A DNA stretch of 64,000 nucleotides from Rhynchopus euleeides (lineage: Eukaryota > Euglenozoa > Diplonemea > Diplonemida > Diplonemidae), in the NCBI GenBank assembly GCA_963210315.1, contig OY723256.1, positions 2,046,001-2,110,000 of the forward strand, given 5' to 3'. Of the stretch, positions 22,760-34,975 are shown piece after piece. A model generated the notes under the pieces. That model did not search any database. It was not told where the DNA came from and worked only from the letters and a program-made list of their open reading frames with translations. A program made the translations under genes and the position numbers. How positions within the stretch are numbered: position 1 is the stretch's first letter; each line of letters starts with the position of its first letter.

Positions 22760-24657
22760 ACTGTGCACGACGTGCCCCTGCCACACCTCGAGGCTACCTT
22801 GACACCTGCCTTCGACCCCTGCGAGCACGACTCTGCTGGTTCTGATGGCCGAGATCATCTGCGTCTGCCACGTCTGTGGCTGATCAGATGATTTGTAACA
22901 AAACGTCTTGCAAGTCTTGTGATATTTGTTCGTTTGCCCCTCCGACCGGCACATCTGCTTCTCTCTGCCGGTCGGTATTCTGTGCGTTGGCCATGGCCTG
23001 TGACCTCTCATATTCTCTGGCCTGCGCTACTCTCTCTGTGATAACCTTGCGTGTGTGTTTCACTTGTTATGTGTGCACCCCACCTCCCCTTTTCACTGCC
23101 CAGCACAAAGCACTTGCTGGGCATCGGGTGGGATAACGTAGTTTGCCCACACATTGGGGCCGAACCTTGCCTTCTCTCTTTCGCTTCTTCTTTCTTTCTT
23201 TCTTCTTCTCGTGATACTCTTCTTTTCCTTCTGTGATGTGATATTCTTGTGTGTGGTACACCCCTCAGGCGAGCCTTGCTTTGCTTGAAGGGTGTCAAAA
23301 TGAAGGTGTCCCGGTCTTCTGGACCCCTTCCCCATGCTGGCACGGTCCTTATTCTGTGTCAGCTGTTAAATTGTCGCTTCACTGTCCCCTCACGCTCTTC
23401 CCCTCCCCTCCCACCCACTTGATCCTGTTGCTGGGGTCTTTCTCCCTTCCCCTCTTATCCTTCCCAGTCTCCCACCGTATCTTCCCCTTGACTGTCGGGA
23501 TGTGGCGAGGCACACATGTGAGCATCATCGCTTTGAGTGCTGAAAGAGGAAGATCTGAAGCTGTGTCTGCAAGACATGTCTATATTTCTGCAGGACTGCA
23601 CATCACATGCAGCACACCACCCCCAACCAACGACGGCCCTGTGCCGTGCCGCCTGAGTCACATCCCGCCAGTCTCTTATACCATACCATACCATCATACA
23701 TCATCCTCTTCGCCTTGCCTGTGCAGAGAAGAAGTCCAGAAGGCCCTTCCGCCCGAAGGCGCCACGTGGAATGAGTGGCACAGGCCAGGTTCCTTGAACC
23801 CATGTTGCCTAATTTGAAATTGCTTTTGATTTTTTTGCCCTCACCCCACCCAACACCCGTGGCTTCCCTGTGCATGCAGTGCAGGGGGTGGGTGGCAGGA
23901 GTCCTGCCTGCTGTGTGCTGGCGATGTGTTGTGGCCAGCCAGCAGCCTGATTTGGAAATGCCCCCTCCCCTCCCCCGGCACTCACGCACGTCTGGGTGGA
24001 AGCGTCCAATGCAACACTCACAGCATAGAGGCCAAGTGTTTCTCGTAGTATTTTTTGCGCGACTTTGAACGACTTGCACGCTTGGCGGTGGTGATGCAAT
24101 ACGGCCCCTCCAGCGATTTCCCTTTTGGGGAACAGAGAACCCAACAAAAGCACCGATGCAGACCAACAACCGCACGAACACCGAATCAACCTCCGGTGGG
24201 ACGCACACCCAACCCCCCGGACACTCTCCGGTCTAGGAGCACCACGCTCGCTCATCGAAACTATCGAAATCGAAAGAGTAAATATTCCCGAAAACGTAAC
24301 CATTAAGCCTAATCCTTGACTAAATCTTGGCCTAAGTAAACCAACCCACAAGAAAACGAACGTCGCAACGCAGCAAAGTCGACCAACCACGACGCGTCTG
24401 GCGACACCCCCGTGTTAGACTGAAACCAACACACTGCACAGCTTCCCCACACATCCGACTAACTATCGGCCCATACCATGCACCACCCCCCCTCTCCATT
24501 CATCCGTGCAGCGAACGTAGGTCTGGTCCACTTCCGTCCTTCGTTTTGCTGTGCTGTCTTGTCGAGGGCACTGTTCCTGCTGTTTCGTCGGTCGGCACTT
24601 ACCGACCGCACCGACAACGACAATGACAGGAGATGCCAGGTACAGAGATGGAGGCGG
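22760..24657. other. B-specific 3' flank, copy 2
   Basis: Same sequence as 15680-17577. No gene recognised. The A/C-skewed stretch lies at about 24120-24430. Confidence 0.5.
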
Positions 24658-24661
24658 AGAC

Positions 24662-27656
24662 GGGCACGCAACTCACTGGCAAGTACACCGAAAGCCTTCG
24701 TGTGCTCTGTACAGGTTGTCGTGACCCGTGTGTGTGCGTGTGGGGCGTTCCTGCTCCACCGCTGCCTGCACAGACAGCACGACCCCCATCCCTGCCACCC
24801 GTGTCGGCACTGTCATGAGTTAGCATTTCACAGGCTTCCTCTGAACCTGATTCAAACACACGTTTACAATGTCCCGCTGTCTGAACCATGAATCATATTC
24901 TCCCGCAAAACCTGGAACACTACTTCATACCGCAGCATTCTTTAGTCTGAGTTGGTTGTCACAATCGGTTCTTTCTTGTCAGTGTTTTGTCTTGCAGCAC
25001 GTGTGATTTTCGCGTGTTGTGTAACGTGGTTTGCACACACTTTCCTAGCTGGTTCCTTTGTGCAAACGCCTTGTGTGCTGTACAGCCACAAGCAGTTGTT
25101 GATTCGAATTTATTTGATCTGATTTGATATGTGCTGCGACGTTTTGCTGTCATTTTTTAACTTTAGCGGAACACATCGTTTTTCAGTTTCATTACCACTT
25201 GGCTGTGCTGTTTTTAGCAATACACAGCCGGTTTCTGGGTGATACTGGTTTCACTACCAAACCTATAACCACAGAGGAGTTCCTCAGTTGCTGGACGATT
25301 TGTTGTGTGACTTTTCACACCACACCAGCAAGTAAGAATAGTATTATACCAGGGCTGTTCGTTGCAGCTCGGAAGGACGTTGCGGCCGACTGTCTGTTGC
25401 TCGTGGGGTGTGTGTGGGGACGCCTGCACTGACCCTGCGACCACTGACGCTTGTTGCCGCATATCCTCCGCCACTTCTCGACACCCACTCCTCACTCCTG
25501 ACTCCTCTTCGACACGCTTTTCACCGACTGTTGCCTCGTGGCATTCCGAATGCAGTGCACAAGGCTGCACAAGGCACGCTACCTCCTGCCTGTGCAGCCG
25601 TGAGGGCCACGAGCCACCCCGCAAGATGCGCTAGGGGTGGAGGGCAAAGCAGGAACGCATGGCAGGCGTGTGTCTCGACGGACCGTGTGTCTGCTCACAC
25701 GCGCTGCAAACGGCGGCTTGCTGCCCTGCGGGTTGTGTGTTTGATAATCCTTCATTTTTCCCGTTTCCCGCAAACCTTCCTGGTTTCTGGGCCGTGCATT
25801 TTCCATTTTCCTGACCCGTAGTGTGTGTCAGCCCCCTGTTCCTTTACGTCTTGCTCCCTTTCTCTCTCTCTTTCTCTCGCTGAACATTTCCCTGATTCGC
25901 CTTGTTTTCTGGTTGTCGATCCTTGCTGTTTTCACACCTTCTCTTGACCCGGTGCCGCCCCTTTCGAAGGCCTCCTTGACTCCACATGACACAAGCGGTG
26001 CAGCCTGTGTGCTGCACCGTGCAACTACGACGAACACCGCGTCACAACGGACACACCACGCCACCCACACACATGCACATTGCCGTGTGTGTGTGCCTGC
26101 CGCAGCTGGGCCCGGCTGCGGTGCGCACACACACACGCAGGTGTGCATGTGTGGAGGTGTGTGTGGGCACCGGCCTCACTGTCACCACGCTTCGAAAGAA
26201 CAGGCACGGGGAGGGAGAGCGCAGGGGTGTGTGGTATCGTGACATCTAGGAACAGGAACGCAAGACACAGGACCGTGGAGCAACCTACATGTTGTTATGT
26301 TTTCGGGTCTTCGAACGGTCTCCTGACCCTCCCATTCCCCACTCCCGCTCTGTCGCGATGTCGCTTCGCCGCATCGCTGTTTGCTACTGCAGAAAAGGAA
26401 AGGCTGTGCCCTGCGCTGCGGGGTGTGGCCGTCCGAACACGCGATACTTTCCTTCCGTTCCTTTGCTGTCAGAACCGTGCTGCCTGCAACCGCCTTGCGA
26501 TGAAAACAAACCAACTGGCAAGGTGGTTTACAGGTGCCGGCCTGCAGCACATATATGTCTGCACATGCGCTGCATCTGTCACCAATCCTACAAGAGAATG
26601 ACATTATCTCTCTTCGTTGTGCCGGCAGTGCTGGCATCCTTGCCCCAGGCAACACGCCCAGGCATGCGGGTGGGTCCAAAGTGACTGCTCGCATGCAGCT
26701 CATCAAGGTTGTCAGAAACACATGCAAGAAGAGGGACACCAGAGCGAGTGATGAAGGCGTACAGACACGCGTGCGGGTCGTGCATGTCATCTGTGTGCTC
26801 GATGTGCGCGCATGCCTGTGTGCCAGTGCTGACAACCGGAGTTGGCTTCAAAAGGAAGCAGCTTTCTGCCGAGACACACGGGTCAGCGACCCAACGAAAA
26901 GGCATCGTTAAAGTTAGCAGAAAGCGAAGACCATCTGCACCACCTGGAACTGTCCTGCCAAAAGAGCAGGTGTGTGTATGGCGGCGGGTGCAGCCCGAGG
27001 CAAACCTGCTGACGGTGTCGGGGTGTGTCTGTGTCTGTTGCACATGCACGAGCTTCTCCCTGTCCGACAGGCACACGCGCCCTCCGTCCGCCCACCGCCG
27101 CACCCACCCGCCCCCCACCAGGGTCTCGATCACACTCCCTCATCCCACCTGCGCATTTCCTCTTCTAGACATGCCCTCCTGCGGCATCTCGTCCGTGTCT
27201 GTCCGTCCAGCCCCCCCTCTCGCCTCTCGCGAGCAGGGCTGGGCTGGGCCTGCCTCTTCTGGAGGCATTAGCTGCTTTGGGGTGCGGACGTGTGGGTGTG
27301 GCATCACCTCGTGAGTCACACCGACACAGTCTGGCACAGAGCGAGAGTTGCCACCTCTGTGGTGGCTTGCTGTTCCCAACACGGCTGCAATACAGGTGCA
27401 TCGTGACAAGAGAGTGGAGGAACAGCTGACAGCGGCCAGCCGCTGTCGCTGCATCTGCTTGATGCAGCATCGAACCTTGAACATGATAAAGTAGTGTTTG
27501 TTCGGTTGCCATCGTTTCTCTCTCTGAGTTCATCCTGTTCCCGCCCCTTCTTCCACTTGCCCCCTTTGAACTGTTTTTGCCCCATCCCCAGCAACACCCA
27601 CCACCGTTTCAGTGTCTTGTCCCTTCTCCCCTTGTGACTTGTGACTTGTCAGTGAC
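24662..27656 (+). repeat. 3-kb inter-hydrolase cassette, copy 3
   Basis: Third full copy; it leads into the second A unit. At its 3' edge the A-type 60-bp segment reappears (about 27658-27717). Confidence 0.88.
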
Positions 27657-28211
27657 TTACTTCCCAAGACACCCCCCCCCCCCCTCCCGCCCACTGATTT
27701 TTGCATAATACCATTGTTGCCCGGTGTGCACGCGGTTTTGTCTTGTGTGTGCACATCCTTTTTGTTTTCGCTGAAGTGCCCCCCCAACCCCCGCCACCAT
27801 TTCAGTTTTCTGGTAAACGAGACCACACACCGCACTCATCCATCCATGTGAGGATGTGTTGCTGTGTGTGCCCGACGCTTCCTTCTTGTGCCGACAACAC
27901 ATGAAAAAATAGAAGTGCCCGTTGTTACAGACGAACGAGCCCAGTCTCAGAATGCGACCTACACACACCGGCTGTGTGTGCTCCGCGATGCAGATATGCT
28001 TGAGGTTGAGAATGCAACGGGCTGCATCGAAGCGTTAACGGAAGAGTTCCGCCCCTCACCCCACCCCCACCCCCACCCCCGCTCTGTTGTGCAGCCGCGT
28101 CGCGTGCTGCCTGTCTGCCTCATGTGTGCTTTGTGTGGCGTGGTGCTCTGGCTCATATTTTGTCCCTTCTTGCAGGCATCGCAAAGACGCTCTACAACAC
28201 TGTGCCCAACA

Positions 28212-29879
28212 ATGCGCCTCGTGACCTTTGCTGCGGCAATGGTTGCCATGTGCACCGCCGACCTGCTGCCGAACTACGCCTGGAATGTGCATCGCGTGAA
28301 GAGCTTTGACGGGACAGACCTCTCCGTCAACACCTTCGAGCCGAATGGGCTCGCGAATGACTCATCCGCACCGATCGTGATCTTCGTGAATTCGTGGCTG
28401 TTCCCAAGCGTCGAGTATACGTCGCAGTGCCAGGGTCTGGCACAGCGGGGGTACTTCGCAGTGCAGTATGCCTCCCGCGGGTGGTACACCAGCAAGGGTG
28501 AGGTGAGTGTTGCTGCGCCCAACGACATCAAGGACCACACGGCGATCCTGGAGTGGGTCGAGCAGAACTGGGGCGGGAAGGTGAATTCGTCTTCCGTCGC
28601 TGCGGTTGGCATCAGCTACGGCGCGGGCATCTCGTTGATCGCAGGGGCCCTGAACCCGAATATCAAAGCAGTGGTGGCGATGAGCGGGTGGGCTGATTTG
28701 CTGGATGCGCTGAACTGGAACCAGGCCCCGTCCTTCTTCTGGTCGCAGGTGCTTGTGGTGAGTGTGAAGCTGTTGGGGGACCCGCTAGATGAGCTGTACT
28801 CGCATCTGGACAACGTCATGTCGCACACCGACCTCAACAGCACGCGTGCCTGGACCGCGTTGCGGTCGCCGAAGTTCTACATCGACCTGCTGAACGCGCG
28901 CAAGGTGCCTGTGTTCATCGGGAACAACTTCGAGGACCACCTGTTCCACTCCAACTTCCAGATCGACCTGTGGCAGCAGCTGCAGGGTCCCAAGCGCCTC
29001 ACGATGTCGCAGGGCATGCACTTCCAGGCGGAGCTGACGGGCCTGCTGCCCCTTATCCCCAACTCTGTGTGGGACGAGGGCAAGAAGTGGATCTACCGCT
29101 TCCTGCGTGGGGAGCTGAACGGAATCGACGAGGCCCCGCTCGTCAGCATGGAGGTGTCGGCGAAGAAGCGCTTCTCCCTGCTGCCGGGTGAGAACCCTGA
29201 GTTCACCAAGGTGATGTACTCCGCGTGGCCGCCAACGAGGCCTTCCGAGGCATACAAGGTGCTGCAGTACGGGCTGAGGCCCCGCGGGTGGACCCGCAGC
29301 GGCTACGGTGCCCTTGTGGCACCCGGCAGTGGGCACGAAACGTCGGAGGTGCTGGCCTTCACGCGGTGGACGGTGATGAACACAGGCATCCCTGCCTTGA
29401 CAGCCTTCATGAAGCCATGGATGCTGCACGAGGTCAACTTCAGGAGGATCAACTCCGACCGCGAGGTTGTGTTCATCTCCGACCCTTTCAAGCAGGACAC
29501 GCGTGTGTGCGGCAACGTGGTGCTGGAGGGTCTGCGTGCACGCAGCCTGACCCACGAGCGCTTCCAGGTGATGAGCTACCTGTGGCGTGTTGAGAAGGCA
29601 GGGTGGTTCAAGTTCCTGGGCCGCGAGGCGACGCTGCTTGCACACGGTCCCCTTGCAGTGTGGGAGTCGACGATCGGGGAGGATGTGGCACTGCCGACCA
29701 TCAGCTTCCACGCGGTGTGCAGCGACATCCCGAAGGGCGAGTCCATTGGTCTTGGTGTGAACCTCTACAACGCACTGTACAAGGGCCCTACCCACGACAA
29801 CGGGCTGCGTGTGGAGCTGAAGTACACACGCGACACCATCCTGTCCGTCCCCACCGTGGCCCTTGTGGAGGAGCACTAG
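28212..29879 (+). CDS. Secreted S15/CocE-type alpha/beta hydrolase, form A (copy 2)
   Basis: 555 aa. The same protein as 2285-3952 except Pro344 in place of Leu. Pro is also present in form B, so Leu in copy 1 is the derived state. Signal peptide, triad Ser135/Asp242/His270 and PepX-type C-terminal domain are all intact. The predicted acceptor is CAG at 28173-28175, and the start is chosen as for copy 1. Confidence 0.88.
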   Translation: MRLVTFAAAMVAMCTADLLPNYAWNVHRVKSFDGTDLSVNTFEPNGLANDSSAPIVIFVNSWLFPSVEYTSQCQGLAQRGYFAVQYASRGWYTSKGEVSVAAPNDIKDHTAILEWVEQNWGGKVNSSSVAAVGISYGAGISLIAGALNPNIKAVVAMSGWADLLDALNWNQAPSFFWSQVLVVSVKLLGDPLDELYSHLDNVMSHTDLNSTRAWTALRSPKFYIDLLNARKVPVFIGNNFEDHLFHSNFQIDLWQQLQGPKRLTMSQGMHFQAELTGLLPLIPNSVWDEGKKWIYRFLRGELNGIDEAPLVSMEVSAKKRFSLLPGENPEFTKVMYSAWPPTRPSEAYKVLQYGLRPRGWTRSGYGALVAPGSGHETSEVLAFTRWTVMNTGIPALTAFMKPWMLHEVNFRRINSDREVVFISDPFKQDTRVCGNVVLEGLRARSLTHERFQVMSYLWRVEKAGWFKFLGREATLLAHGPLAVWESTIGEDVALPTISFHAVCSDIPKGESIGLGVNLYNALYKGPTHDNGLRVELKYTRDTILSVPTVALVEEH

Positions 29880-32800
29880 ACTGTGCACGACGTGCCCCTG
29901 CCACACCCCACTGCCTGCACGAATGCTGAGCCCACTTCTGATCACGTGACATCAACCAACATCTTTCCCCCCCCCCCACTTCCCACCCTCCCCGTGTATT
30001 GTGTGTGCGAACGAGTGTGAGTGCGCCGGACGGTGTCCGGCCCTTTCTGTGCATGTGTCCTTATCTTGTGAGTGATCCTTGTGACCCACACAGCCTCTGT
30101 TCGTGTGTGCCGTCGCATAATTTCCTTGTCGCAGCTGCCTGCTCCTGAGGCACTTTTCCTCCTCTCCTCCCTCCTCCTCCCCCGCCCTCCCCCCATGTCG
30201 TGAGCACACCCTTCCTTCCGTGCCACACACCCCACAACCACCGCCCCCAGCCCCCAATTCCTTTCGCATCACTGGTCACTCTGGTGTTGTTTGCAACGCC
30301 ACAACCCGTCTGCGGCCTGCGGCCCACACACAGACACACCTGCAGTGACCCACCCTCGCCCTCCCACTCACACACCCACCCTCCCTGCACCCACTACACT
30401 GCAAACATTGCAAAAAGGGTGCTGTGGGAGAGTTGCTTTACCTTCACCCTCGACAATCACTAATCACTCCCCCCTCTCGCATCCATCTTGGGCATTTTTC
30501 TCCTGTTTGTTTAGGCAGACCCCTCGCACCGCCCACACTGGCAGGAAGCGGTATGCAGTTCCCATGCGAAAGAAGGCCGTACGATTTTTGGAAGAGCGTA
30601 TTTTTTTTGTCCGAAATGGTGTAGAGCGGGCCCGGTTCTGGTTCTCACGGAGTGGGCTCTAGGATGCCAGCGCGCTATTCCAAATATATGCAATACCGGA
30701 AATGGTGTGTTTTTCTGAGCTCTGGAGCTGAGGAGAAGTGGATAATCCGTTCGGCAGCCTGGAAAATACACACAATTCAACAGCAGGTGCCGTTTGCACA
30801 GAAGCGCCACGTTCCTTTTCCGATTGTATCATTATCACGATTTGCTTTCCGCATGAAAACCACTGCCGTTTTGCTGGTCGTCAGAACGCCATCTGGAGAA
30901 AGGGCGAAAAAGGGCGTCTTTTCTGAAGACCCGTCTCTCCTCCTCTCCACTGCGCTCTGCATCTCCTCTCTCTACCCCCAATGTGTCCCCCGCCCCTGCC
31001 TCCCCACCACTCCCCACCACTCCTCGCCTACCGGGGTCTGCTGAGCTATGCCATTTCTTCAAGGCATCCCTCCCCGGTCTGGAAAAGCGCTGCTGCTCCT
31101 TTGCACCATGATGTTGTTGTCGTGCTGTCGGTGGGGGCGAAATTTTCGAGCATGCCCTTTTTTTCGGCAAGAAGAAGGCTAACACGGCATACACCGTGGG
31201 GTGGGTGAGGCAGGGCTTCGCTACAGAGCCCCTGCCAAATGGAAATAACACTGCTGGTATTCCCGTCGTTTTGTGGCGATCCTTTGTTTTCTCTCTGCGC
31301 GAACCCCTTCTCCTCGATTTATCTATTCCCACAGCGCTAGAGGTCTCTTTCCAGCCTTTGGCCGTCTCTGGGGGGGGCAGTGGGAGGGCTTTACTCAGAA
31401 GTGCAGAAAAGTGAGGCGCTTCGCACAGGCGCCGCACCTGACGCATTTTTGACAGAAGTTCCTTCTGCCCCGTTGTTTTTTTTAATTAAGTTGGCGGGTG
31501 TGTCGATGTGTTCCACGGAAGCAGCTTCAGGGGGGTTCGTTCAGTTCATACTCAGAAGGAAATCGGCTTCCAAATGGGCACACCCGTCTATTGTTTGAAC
31601 ACGGTACGAATGAGATGCGCGAACCACACCACGCGCATGGCAGGCTGTCGTAGATCAGTCTTCTGCACTTGAACAACAGACACATTTGTTGCCTCCACCA
31701 TCCACCCCCGCCCCCCTTCCCCCAAACTCAAAACTCAGGCCAAACTGTGCCGCCTCTGGTTTGTTGTGCTGGTGGGTGGCCACTTTTCTGCATGTGCAAG
31801 AGAAGGACGCAACCCAACACATGCCGCCATTCCGCGCGCGCACAACCCCCAATTTTTCTGTCAAGCGTCGATGGGCACTTGTGGGCATCCTGCCCCATGA
31901 GGGGTGCAGAACAGCAACGCCTCTGGCGACAATTCGTGTCAATTCATGCATTGACCACCACGCACTGGCACAGTCCGGTGCAGCGGGGGACATCAGTGTG
32001 ACAAGGTTACAGCCACTGAGAGGTGTGTGCGTGTGTGTGTGGCTGCGCATCGCATTCCCCCAATCCCCCAACAAGGTGCAGCGAAGCTTGTCTACCGTGG
32101 AACGCACACCCCCCCCAATAATGTTACAAGAGATTGCATCACGCATGCCAATCCGGCACAGTGGGCCTCGCATCGTGTGAGTGAGGAGTGGAGTGGAGTA
32201 AGGTGGGGGGACACGCCAGAGCTCGCTCGGTGCGACCTGCACTCAACAGAAAAGCTTTGCGTGTGTGATTTTTTTACAGGAGTGAGATCATACCGAGCAG
32301 GCATGTCCTGCTTGGTGCTCTAGACTGCTGTAAAAGGATTCACGTGTGTGTTTGTGTGTGATATCGGTTGAGTGTGCCTCTGTTTTCAGGAGTCTTACTC
32401 CGCGAGAGCGCGGCGGGCACAAGATGGGTGCCCCTTCAAACTTCTGAAGCCCGGCTCTTTGACATCTTGAGTCTACCACACTCCCGCGATATCGCAACAC
32501 AACACGGGCTCACTCACACAACCACGATGCGGAGCCCACCGTCTGATGGGGCGGACCAACACCCACCCACCCACCCACCCACCCACCCCCTTCTCTCCTA
32601 AAGCTTCATCATTCTCAAATTTCCTCTACGTAAGATAGCGTAGGATTATTCAATTTGCTTCCCCAACAACACACACACCCGCCTGCCCCCCCCCCCCCCC
32701 AAATCACTGCACCCCCCCGAATCACTGATTTTCAGGAATCCAGTGCACTCAAATTGGTCAGGTTTTGACCCAGGTCACCCGTGATACTTCTCTCTTGGCA

Positions 32801-34975
32801 GAGGATGGCGCATGCACTGCTCTCCAGGAGCTGTGTGCCGGAGCCAAATCCTGGAATGTGGAGCAGGTTGGATGCTGTGTTCAGAACATCTCATGGTGTA
32901 TAGCGTTTCCCTGCTGTGCGCAGTATACCGTGTGACACTGTTGCAGTTATTGGGGTGAGCGAACTGAGCTGCGCACAGTGTTCCCGCGGGATGGTCCCAC
33001 ACCGGGAGAACCGCTGTGCATTATGTCGAATCGTTTGCCTCACAGCCGCGGCAACTATCCTGCAACACAATCTCCGGGGGGGGGGGGGGAAGGCAAGATC
33101 GATCTCTGTATCTCCCTCTTGGGTTCAACCCACCGCCGTGTGACTGGGCATAACATAACCACCATCCAGGTGCTGGGCTTTGGGGTTTACGTTCGATGCA
33201 CCACCACCGGGCTGCGCTGGCGTGTATCTCGACATCAGAGTTGATCCGGTGTGTTTGGCACCTCCGCGCGGGGACGTGGGAGGAGGTGTCGTGTGTGCGT
33301 GCGCATCATCGCTGAAACACTGCAGACAGCGAAGAGTGTTTAAACAGAGTCCGCTCGTTGCACTCCCCCCTCCCCCCTTTGCGCTGTGCAGCGCTCCTCT
33401 CCCCTCCTTCCTTGCAGGAAGGTTGGGGGGGATGGACGTCAATGCAAATCGAGCCCAGTCTCGTGGCTGTCGACACCAATATAATTATCTTTCACGTGCC
33501 GGGTGTGCCCGGTGAGCCAAGTTGGCACGCCCTTCAGCACACCCCCCTCACACCCCCCCCACCCCCACCCCCCCACCCGTGGAACAACTAATTCTACATT
33601 CTACTCTACCCACCACCCCCCCGAAACTGGCCCGCAGCTTTCTTATCCGTGTATGTGTGATAGCGGCGCCCCCTCCCCCCCTACCCTCATATCGCTTCTT
33701 GCCAACCTCGCCCCCCCGGACGCTCCCCCCTCCCCTCCCACCGCAGGACCACACACAGCTTGGGGGTGTTGTTTGGTGTGGTGCTTCCGCCACCTTTGCC
33801 ACATCTCTTCCTGCCCTCCACTTCCCCCCGCCCGCCCCTTCCCCTTTCCCGGAAGTAAAAAAAAAAACAAGCAAAACCTTGCCACGGTTCGCATTGCCTC
33901 TTTGGCACGGTGCCACGCATTGGCGGTGCGGCTGAGGTGGCGGGGGTTGTGACCGCGATGCCCTTCTTTCCGCAGTTGATGCGGATGCCATGAGAGAGCC
34001 CGCCTGGCGCCCTTCTGACAAACACGAGGCCCCGCGGCGTGCATTTTCAAAAGACCCCAGGCGCTGTTTGTTGTGCCACAGCAGAGCGAGGCTCCTGCTT
34101 AGTGTCAGACCTATGGCGTGGCACGGTGGGGTGGGGTGGGGTTGTGTGGCAGCGCGTAGCCCGGGCAACACAAGAGAAATGTCCGCAGCGGGCCTGCTGC
34201 GGTCTGCTTGTGTTTCTTTGCCCGAGAGAGGTTTGGTCTTATTTGTTTCAAACAAAACAAAACCAGCAGCGGATGGCCACCCCTATCTTATGGGGCCTTT
34301 TGTTGCGATGCCCACGGTTCTTTTTGTTTCGAAAAAAAATAGGCCAAATCAAGAATTCAAGACGCACAACAAGAGAGCCACATGCTGCCAAATCCGCTGC
34401 CATCGCCCCGTGATGAGCTTGCTCCGTGGGGTCGCGCGTTGTTTTTGGGCGTCTTTTAACGCTTCAAGAGGAAATCTTCACACTCCGGTGTCGAACCATG
34501 TTGTGTTTTTTTTGGTGTATTTTCACCGTTCTTGTGAGAAAAATGTCAAAGCAAAACACTCATTCGCCGGGAACAGAACGTGCCGAAGATCCCCTCACGG
34601 TATACTCTTATGCAGCGGGTGATGCCATTCCGTGTCGGCGTGTCGGTGCGGCACAGGGTGGCTGGTCCCGATATTAATGAAACTGAACTGATCCAGCCCA
34701 TGGTATTGATGATAGGGATGGAAAGGGCTTCACTGCCCGGGGGCGGAGTGCCTCAACCCTGTTCCTGGATTGTCCGGAATTGGCTCAGGGGTAGATCGGA
34801 AGGAACTTCTGAATGGTACCTGCTGAGGACGCCCCCCCGCCCCCCACACCACACCACCCCACCTTCGTTGATATATCCACATTGCACATCTCATTCGGTT
34901 ATTGAACCCCTGCCACTCCCCTAGGTTCAGCAAACTGGGGACGCACAGCAAGGACTGTATTGGTGCTGGTGCAAC
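29880..34975. other. Intergenic region between hydrolase A copy 2 and SHIPPO
   Basis: Near-identical to 3953-9048. No gene recognised on either strand. The acceptor for SHIPPO lies at its 3' end (34908-34924). Confidence 0.55.

Larger units (their letters stand above)
18849..25928 (+). repeat. 7,080-bp tandem unit B, copy 2
   Basis: Second head-to-tail copy, with the same gene content and a constant offset of 7,080 from unit 1 throughout. Confidence 0.92.
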